Below, one piece after another: positions 58,740-64,000 of a stretch of DNA of 64,000 nucleotides; position 1 is the stretch's first letter, and every line of letters starts with the position of its first letter. The notes beneath the pieces were generated by a model. That model was given only the letters and a program-made list of their open reading frames with translations. It ran no database searches and had not been told where the DNA came from. This DNA is from Streptomyces sp. NRRL B-3428 (GTDB lineage: Bacteria; Actinomycetota; Actinomycetes; Streptomycetales; Streptomycetaceae), in NCBI GenBank assembly GCA_000721375.1, contig JOGW01000024.1, positions 36,826 to 100,825 on the forward strand. The letters run 5' to 3'. The position numbers and the translations under genes were made by a program.

Positions 58740-60104
58740 GTGAGCCAGTACGTGAGCAGACTCGGCGGACGGCTCGCCTCGACGCCCGCGCTGCTGTCGG
58801 GATCGCCGCGCCTCAGGCTGCCCGGAGGCACCCGCCGTCCCCGCCGGATCGCGATGCTCAGCGTGCACACCTCGCCGCTGCACCAGCCCGGCACCGGTGA
58901 CGCGGGCGGTATGAACGTCTACATCGTCGAGCTCGCCAAGCGCCTCGCCGCGATCAACATCGAGGTCGAGATCTTCACGCGGGCGACCACGGGCCACCTT
59001 CCGCCCAAGGTCGAGCTGGCCCCCGGAGTCCTCGTACGGCATGTGGACGCCGGTCCGTACGAAGGCCTCGCGAAGGAAGAACTCCCCGCCCAGCTCTGCG
59101 CCTTCACGCACGGCGTGATGCGCGCCTGGGCCGGACACCGCCCCGGCTACTACGACCTGGTGCACTCCCATTACTGGCTGAGCGGCCATGTCGGCTGGCT
59201 CGCCGCCGAGCGCTGGGGCGTACCGCTCGTGCACGCCATGCACACCATGGCGAAGGTCAAGAACGCCGCGCTCGCCGAGGGCGACACCCCCGAGCCGGCC
59301 GCCCGCGTCATAGGCGAGACCCAGATCGTCGAGGCCGCCGACCGTCTGATCGCCAATACGGACGAGGAGGCGGACGAGCTCGTACGGCATTACGAAGCGG
59401 ATCCCTCGAAGGTCGCCGTCGTCCACCCCGGTGTGAACCTCGACCGCTTCCGCCCGGCGGACGGCCGTGCCGCCGCCCGTCAGCGCCTCGGCCTCCCGCA
59501 GGACGCCCTCATCCCGCTCTTCGCCGGCCGTATCCAGCCGCTCAAGGCCCCGGACGTGCTCCTGCGGGCCGTTCACCTCCTTCTCGACCGCCGCCCCGAG
59601 CTGCGCTCCCGCCTGGTCGTCCCGGTGGTCGGCGGTCCTTCCGGCAGCGGTCTCGCCAAGCCCGAGGGCCTGCAGAAGCTGGCGGCGAAGCTGGGTATCG
59701 CCGATGTCGTACGGTTCCGGCCGCCGGTCGGTCAGGAGCAGCTCGCGGACTGGTTCCGGGCCGCTTCCGTCCTGGTCATGCCCTCGTACAGCGAGTCCTT
59801 CGGGCTCGTCGCCATCGAGGCGGAGGCCGCGGGCACCCCGGTGATCGCCGCCTCCGTGGGCGGTCTGCCCGTGGCCGTACGCGACGGGGTGAGCGGCTTC
59901 CTCGTCGAGGGGCACGACCCGCTGGCGTACGCGCTGAAGCTGGAGCGCTTCGTCGACGAGCCGCATCTGGTCGAGAAGATGGGTGCCGCCGCCGCACGGC
60001 ACGCCCGCTCCTTCGGCTGGGACACCGCCGCCTCAGGCACCGCGGACGTCTACACGGCCGCCCTGTTCGAACAGCGCCGTCGCGTACGCTCGCACCATGG
60101 CTGA
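58740..60104 (+). CDS. mshA: D-inositol-3-phosphate glycosyltransferase MshA
   Basis: A 454-residue GT4 enzyme that joins UDP-GlcNAc to inositol-3-phosphate, the first step of mycothiol synthesis. Hallmarks are [97 protein letters not shown] and the E-x7-E motif ([20 protein letters not shown]). The GTG has AGGAGG 9 nt upstream. It overlaps the YbjN-like gene by 8 nt. Confidence 0.95.
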   Translation: MSQYVSRLGGRLASTPALLSGSPRLRLPGGTRRPRRIAMLSVHTSPLHQPGTGDAGGMNVYIVELAKRLAAINIEVEIFTRATTGHLPPKVELAPGVLVRHVDAGPYEGLAKEELPAQLCAFTHGVMRAWAGHRPGYYDLVHSHYWLSGHVGWLAAERWGVPLVHAMHTMAKVKNAALAEGDTPEPAARVIGETQIVEAADRLIANTDEEADELVRHYEADPSKVAVVHPGVNLDRFRPADGRAAARQRLGLPQDALIPLFAGRIQPLKAPDVLLRAVHLLLDRRPELRSRLVVPVVGGPSGSGLAKPEGLQKLAAKLGIADVVRFRPPVGQEQLADWFRAASVLVMPSYSESFGLVAIEAEAAGTPVIAASVGGLPVAVRDGVSGFLVEGHDPLAYALKLERFVDEPHLVEKMGAAAARHARSFGWDTAASGTADVYTAALFEQRRRVRSHHG

Positions 60105-60612
60105 CGACGTCCGGCAGGCCCCGGAGCGGACCCGCCAGGTCCTGGAAGAGACGCTCAAGGAAGCCGAGCTCGCATGGGAATCCCCCGAGCCCGGCGTGTA
60201 CGTGGTGCAGCTCCCCGGTACCCGCAAGCTCTCCACCACCCTGTCCCTGCGCCTCGGCCGGCACGCGCTCTCGCTCAACGCCTTCGTGATCCGCCACCCC
60301 GACGAGAACGCGGAGGGCGTGCACCGCTGGCTCCTGGAGCGCAATCTGCGCCTGTACGGGGTGAGTTACGCGATCGACAAGCTCGGCGACGTCTACCTCG
60401 CCGGCAAGCTCCCGCTCTCCGCCGTCACCCCGTCCGAGCTCGACCGCCTGCTCGGCGTCGTACTCGAAGAGGCGGACGGCTCCTTCAACACGCTCCTGGA
60501 GCTGGGCTTCGCCTCGGCCATCCGGCGTGAGTACGCGTGGCGGGTGTCGCGCGGGGAGTCCACACGGAACCTGGACGCGTTCGCGCACCTGACGAAGCCG
60601 CGTACGAACTGA
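60097..60612 (+). CDS. YbjN-domain protein
   Basis: A 171-residue protein of the YbjN/sensory-transduction-like family: [80 protein letters not shown]. This fold resembles type III secretion chaperones; no biochemical role is known in Streptomyces. The ATG overlaps the mshA end by 8 nt and also has TACGCT 6 nt upstream, so it may have its own leaderless transcript in addition to mshA readthrough. Confidence 0.85.
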   Translation: MADDVRQAPERTRQVLEETLKEAELAWESPEPGVYVVQLPGTRKLSTTLSLRLGRHALSLNAFVIRHPDENAEGVHRWLLERNLRLYGVSYAIDKLGDVYLAGKLPLSAVTPSELDRLLGVVLEEADGSFNTLLELGFASAIRREYAWRVSRGESTRNLDAFAHLTKPRTN

Positions 60613-60679
60613 CTCTCCTACGGCAACGGGTGCGGCCGCCTCCCCAGCAGGCGGCCGTACCCGTTGTCGAACCGAGGTG

Positions 60680-61972
60680 TCAGACGGTGGTCGTGCTCGT
60701 GGTCTTGGCCTCGGCGGCCCGCACCGACTCCGTGACCGGGGCCTTCGTGGCAGCCGGAGCCTGCGCCTCCTGCGGGAGGTTGCGCATCAGGACCCAGTAG
60801 CCGACGGCCGCGATCGTGCCGAGCACCGCGGTAGCGCCCCACAGCCAGTCGGCGCCGAAGTGGTCGATCACGTAACCGGCCATCAGCGGGGCCGCGAGCG
60901 CCGCCACCGACCAGGACATCGAGTACATGCCCTGGTAGCGGCCACGGGCGTGCACCGGCGAGAGGCGGACGACCAGGCTCATCTGGGTGGGCGAGTTGAT
61001 GATCTCGGCAAGGGTCCAGACGATGACCGTGAGGGCGTACGCGCCGATCGATCCGGCGAAGGCCGTCAGACCGAATCCGTATCCCGCGAGCAGTGCCGAG
61101 ACGACGAGCAGCTTCTGCGGGTCGCGGTGCTCGATGAAGCGGGTGACCGGGATCTGCAGAGCCACGATGAGCACGCCGTTCACCGCGATGACCATGCCGA
61201 AGTCCGAGGGGCTGAAGCCCGCCGTGCCCATGGCGACCGGCAGACCCACGTAACTCTGGGTGAAAATCAGCGAGATGAGGAAGCTGAGCCCGACGACGCC
61301 CATGAAGCGCTTGTCCTTGACGACCGTCCCCATGGAGACCTGTGGATCGGCAGGCTTCCCCGCCACCACCGTCCTCTCGGGCCGCGACTCGGGGAGCTTC
61401 AGGAAGACGAGGACGGCGGCCGCCATGGTCAGTGCCGCCTCGCCGAGGAAGCCGGCGAGGTAGCTGTACTGGGCGACGAGGCCCGCGACCATCGAGGAGA
61501 AGGCGAAGCCGAGGTTGATCGCCCAGTAGTTCAGGGCGAAGGCCCGCACCCGGTCCTCGGGCCGCACGATGTCCGCCATCATCGCCTGCACTGCAGGCCT
61601 TGAGGCATTGGACGCGATACCCACCACACCGGCGACGGCCGCGATGGCGACCGGATCCTTCATGAACCCGAGGACCGCGACGCTGACGGCGGTGGCGGCC
61701 TGCGCGAGGAACATGGTGGGCCTGCGCCCGAGCCGGTCCGTCAGGACGCCGGCGCCGAGCGTGCCGAGTACACCGCCGAGGCCGTGCAGGGCGGCCACCA
61801 GTCCCGCGTACGAGGCCGAATAGCCCCGGTCGAGGGTCAGGTACAAAGCCATGAATGTGGCGACGAAGGCCCCGAGTCGGTTGATCAGGGTGCTCGTCCA
61901 GAGCCACCAGAACTCCCGTGGCAGCCCGGCGACGCTCTCACGAGCTGCCCGCTTGATGCTCGCGATCGACAT
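60680..61972 (-). CDS. Major facilitator superfamily transporter
   Basis: A 430-residue MFS protein with 12 predicted helices. The loop 2-3 signature is present as GAGVLTDRLGRRPTMF, and the second half begins with KDKRFMGVVGLSFLISLIFT. It resembles drug-efflux members; the substrate is unknown. GGGGGGA precedes the ATG. A 12-bp tandem repeat lies just upstream. It is convergent with the YbjN-like gene, 67 bp apart. Confidence 0.9.
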   Translation of the reverse strand: MSIASIKRAARESVAGLPREFWWLWTSTLINRLGAFVATFMALYLTLDRGYSASYAGLVAALHGLGGVLGTLGAGVLTDRLGRRPTMFLAQAATAVSVAVLGFMKDPVAIAAVAGVVGIASNASRPAVQAMMADIVRPEDRVRAFALNYWAINLGFAFSSMVAGLVAQYSYLAGFLGEAALTMAAAVLVFLKLPESRPERTVVAGKPADPQVSMGTVVKDKRFMGVVGLSFLISLIFTQSYVGLPVAMGTAGFSPSDFGMVIAVNGVLIVALQIPVTRFIEHRDPQKLLVVSALLAGYGFGLTAFAGSIGAYALTVIVWTLAEIINSPTQMSLVVRLSPVHARGRYQGMYSMSWSVAALAAPLMAGYVIDHFGADWLWGATAVLGTIAAVGYWVLMRNLPQEAQAPAATKAPVTESVRAAEAKTTSTTTV

Positions 61973-61992
61973 GAGAGTCCCCCCGGAACGAC

Positions 61993-62021
61993 TGGTGAAT
62001 CGGCTGGTGAAGTGGCTGGTC
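61993..62021. repeat. 12-bp tandem repeat upstream of the MFS gene
   Basis: TGGTGAATCGGC and TGGTGAAGTGGC are adjacent, followed by TGGTC. They lie 21-49 nt upstream of the MFS start and could be slippage-prone. The 12-nt period differs from PHO boxes (11 nt). Confidence 0.75.
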
Positions 62022-62187
62022 GCGGCACTTGTAAGTGGCACTCGACGTGCTCACACGTTACGAGCGGGATATGTGCCGTGACCACTCGATTAACAGGAAC
62101 CGTCAATCGGCGGGGGACCGGTCGCGCCCTGTCCACTGCGCGGTCTGCGCGCGCGAGGGGCCCGGGGGTTCGATTACGCTCGGAGCC

Positions 62188-62949
62188 ATGGCCGACGCAC
62201 CGTACAAGCTGATCCTCCTCCGCCACGGCGAGAGCGAGTGGAACGCCAAGAACCTGTTCACCGGCTGGGTGGACGTCAATCTGAACGAGAAGGGCGAGAA
62301 GGAGGCGGTCCGGGGCGGTGAGCTGCTCAAGGACGCCGGCCTGCTCCCCGACGTGGTCCACACCTCGCTCCAGAAGCGCGCGATCCGCACCGCGCAGCTG
62401 GCGCTCGAGTCCGCGGACCGTCACTGGATCCCGGTCCACCGCTCCTGGCGCCTGAACGAGCGTCACTACGGTGCGCTCCAGGGCAAGGACAAGGCCCAGA
62501 CCCTCGCCGAGTTCGGCGAGGAGCAGTTCATGCTGTGGCGCCGCTCGTACGACACCCCGCCGCCGGCGCTGGAAGACGGCACGGAGTTCTCCCAGTCCGA
62601 GGACCCGCGCTACGCGTCGATCCCCCCGGAGCTGCGTCCTCGCACGGAGTGCCTGAAGGACGTCGTGCACCGCATGCTGCCGTACTGGTACGACGGCATC
62701 GTCCCGGACCTCCTGTCCGGCCAGACGGTCCTCGTCGCCGCCCACGGCAACTCGCTGCGCGCCCTGGTCAAGCACCTGGACGGCATCTCGGACGCGGACA
62801 TCGCGGGCCTCAACATCCCGACGGGCATCCCGCTCGCCTACGAACTCGACGCCGACTTCAAGCCGGTCAAGGCGGGCGGCACGTACCTGGACCCCGACGC
62901 TGCTGCGGCGGCGATCGAGGCGGTCAAGAACCAGGGCAAGAAGAAGTAA
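62188..62949 (+). CDS. gpmA: 2,3-bisphosphoglycerate-dependent phosphoglycerate mutase
   Basis: A 253-residue glycolytic enzyme that interconverts 3- and 2-phosphoglycerate. The phospho-His is in [10 protein letters not shown] (His13), with substrate-binding residues in [39 protein letters not shown], and the second His in [21 protein letters not shown] lies 7 nt before the ATG (leaderless), and CGGAG is also present. A terminator follows. Confidence 0.96.
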   Translation: MADAPYKLILLRHGESEWNAKNLFTGWVDVNLNEKGEKEAVRGGELLKDAGLLPDVVHTSLQKRAIRTAQLALESADRHWIPVHRSWRLNERHYGALQGKDKAQTLAEFGEEQFMLWRRSYDTPPPALEDGTEFSQSEDPRYASIPPELRPRTECLKDVVHRMLPYWYDGIVPDLLSGQTVLVAAHGNSLRALVKHLDGISDADIAGLNIPTGIPLAYELDADFKPVKAGGTYLDPDAAAAAIEAVKNQGKKK

Positions 62950-62959
62950 GCACCCTCGA

Positions 62960-63002
62960 TCAAGCCCCCTACCTGCGGTCTTTCCGCGAGTAGGGGGCTT
63001 GA
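62960..63002 (+). terminator. Terminator of gpmA
   Basis: A 13-bp stem TCAAGCCCCCTAC / GTAGGGGGCTTGA encloses a smaller GCGG-TCTTT-CCGC hairpin, 11 nt after the stop. It lies next to the integrase fragment and could also be a target for integration. Confidence 0.7.
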
Positions 63003-63029
63003 GTCGTGCCTGGGGCCGTCTGTGGGCCG

Positions 63030-63636
63030 TCAGCCCGGATGCTGGGCCTTGTCGTACGCGGCGGCGATGGCCTTCCTCGTACGCTCCTGGCTGCTCGGCA
63101 TGAGGTGTGCGTAGACCCGCAGCGTCAGGCCCGGATCGCTGTGCCCGAGGTACTCGCTCACGGCCTTGATGTTCTCCCCGCCATCGAGCAGGGCCGAGGC
63201 GTAGAAGTGCCTCAGCGCATGCATCCCGTGCTCGCGTGCGGCGGCGTGACCCTCAGCCCTGGTCTTCGGCCCGGGGATCACCCCGGCAGCCACGAGAGCA
63301 GGTTTCCACGCCTCCGTGTTCAGGGAAGTGCGCCACACGTGGTTGCCCCCGGGCGCGGTGAAGATCAGGCGATGAGTGGTCATCGGCCCGTCGGCGGTCT
63401 TCCACGGCAGCGTGATCTCAACGGGCGGGAACTCCTTCATGTGGGCACGCAAGGCGTCCGCCACCGGCCCGGGGAGAGGAACATCCCGGAGCTTGCCTCC
63501 CTTGGGCGGGGCGAACACCGGTTTGCTCAGGCTGAGTTTGAGCTGCCGTACCACGTGCAGGGTGTCCGACTCGAAGTCGATCGCGTCCACGGCGACGCCA
63601 AGGATCTCGCATCGGCCCGCCGCCGCGATCCGGCCT
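63030..63636 (-). pseudogene. Truncated tyrosine recombinase (integrase), catalytic domain
   Basis: The ~200 C-terminal residues of a phage/ICE-type integrase. Recognisable parts are the Arg-containing CEILGVAVDAIDFESDTLHV, VFAPPKGGKLRDVPLPGPVA, the H-x-x-R box (GMHALRHFYASALLDGG) and the Tyr region (LGHSDPGLTLRVYAHLMPSS). The reading frame stays open upstream to about 63815, but that part (PSILWIDPSGFGSTSLSWWF) has no integrase character. The core-binding and arm domains are missing. The first catalytic Arg segment is altered (AAAGRCEILG, versus the usual G-x-R-x-G-E). It is probably a decayed end of an integrated element. Confidence 0.75.
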
Positions 63637-63959
63637 GGGAGAGGGAAGAAGAGCGCCGGTTGAGGCCTCCGGGCAAAGTGCAGGCGGAACCCCAGAAACC
63701 CCAAGAACCACCAGGACAACGAAGTAGATCCAAATCCAGAAGGATCAATCCAGAGGATCGAGGGCCGCGCAGAGCGCGGCGGCGCCGGTCGGCCGCCGCC
63801 GCACGCCCTCCACATCGTCTACGCCAGTGGGGGCGCGCGCCGGCGACCGCCCGCGCCCGCAAAGGGGCGAAAACACATGGCCACAGGGGCAAGTGGGGGC
63901 ACCATACGTGCAGGTCAAAGACGCGTTGTGCTTCGACTAAGGCCGGATCGCGGCGGCGG
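63617..63959. repeat. 20-bp perfect inverted repeat flanking non-integrase DNA
   Basis: The arms CCGCCGCCGCGATCCGGCCT (63617-63636) and its exact complement (63940-63959) are 303 bp apart. The left arm coincides with the point where integrase homology ends. The enclosed DNA includes an AT-richer stretch (about 63700-63755). No transposase or target duplication is visible. Confidence 0.7.
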
Positions 63960-64000
63960 TGCAATGTCGACGGACCCGCTTCCATGGTCGTTGCCCATCG
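63877..64000 (+). CDS. Possible 5' end of an unidentified gene at the right edge
   Basis: An ATG preceded by AAAGGGGCG (9 nt) opens a frame that continues off the window (MATGASGGTIRAGQRRVVLR ...). No family is recognisable in the 41 visible codons. It overlaps the right arm of the inverted repeat. Real or not depends on the sequence beyond the window. Confidence 0.25.
   Translation, partial: MATGASGGTIRAGQRRVVLRLRPDRGGGAMSTDPLPWSLPI

Noticed and set aside
61993..62021. TTCACC repeats upstream of the MFS gene as a PHO box
   Set aside because: The period is 12 nt rather than 11, and the units differ from the consensus outside TTCACC; better explained as a tandem repeat.
63637..63939. Simple inversion between the 20-bp repeats as the cause of integrase disruption
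   Set aside because: Reading the flipped segment in frame into the integrase meets a stop codon (TAA) directly before the arm and shows no integrase N-terminal residues.

Overview
The window is chromosomal DNA from a Streptomyces species or very close relative. GC content is very high and third positions are strongly GC-biased. Many genes start at GTG, and many appear leaderless (a TANNNT -10 box 6-7 nt before the start codon). The gene content and order also fit: mycothiol genes mshD and mshA, the nitrogen regulator glnR, the nickel regulator nur, the anti-sigma gene rsiG, and a devE/devA/devB-like developmental cluster, in an order I recall from the core of Streptomyces chromosomes. I found no rRNA, tRNA, CRISPR array or secondary-metabolite cluster. 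Only the last ~1 kb looks like foreign or decayed DNA.

Layout. 0-6 kb is a phosphate block: pstC (partial) and pstS behind a multi-unit PHO box, then nudix-CHAD-ppk with overlapping genes. 6-10 kb has a YtrA-type GntR/ABC-2 exporter operon, mshD and a cupin. 10-15 kb has secreted or surface enzymes (5'-nucleotidase, PI-PLC-like protein, lipoprotein) and an alpha/beta hydrolase. 15-21 kb has an MprAB-like two-component system beside a PepD-like membrane serine protease, then a LacI regulator and glnR. 21-26 kb has a hydrolase, a MoaD/ThiS-like protein, a large membrane protein, an LmeA-like protein, and a sulfur unit (Cys-rich leader peptide, hairpins, rhodanese, DUF1416). 27-29.5 kb is an operon of three diverged, membrane-anchored paralogues. 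29.6-36.5 kb has a tiny membrane protein, a ferric nitrobindin-like protein, nur, ygfZ, dtd, rsiG, an L-asparaginase, a gtrA-like gene behind a strong operator-covered promoter, and an Eis-like acetyltransferase.

36.5-43.5 kb is the most unusual part. It holds three divergent pairs of a ~62-residue two-helix membrane protein and a leaderless GntR-family regulator (the first two DevE/DevA-like). A HAD phosphatase (DevB-like) is coupled to the second regulator, and a 758-residue protein with two phosphotransferase domains follows. AGTTGG/CCAACT inverted repeats sit in the first two divergent promoters, and an unrelated palindrome sits in the third.

43.8-50 kb has a DrrAB-like exporter with a divergent TetR gene and a double-dyad operator, a GNAT enzyme, a TetR/HelD divergent pair, and an ECF41-type sigma factor. 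51-58.5 kb has a secreted GH18-like protein, a GNAT, an HTH-HbhA-DUF2516 unit resembling mycobacterial Rv0474-Rv0476, a receiver-PP2C phosphatase, an NlpC/P60 cell-wall hydrolase and a methyltransferase. 58.7-63 kb has mshA, a YbjN-like gene, an MFS transporter and gpmA. The right edge carries a tyrosine integrase fragment and a 20-bp perfect inverted repeat.

Biochemical gene names rest on visible motifs. Species-level parallels (SCO or Rv loci) are from memory and were not checked by alignment. Operator and attenuator calls are sequence-based inferences.
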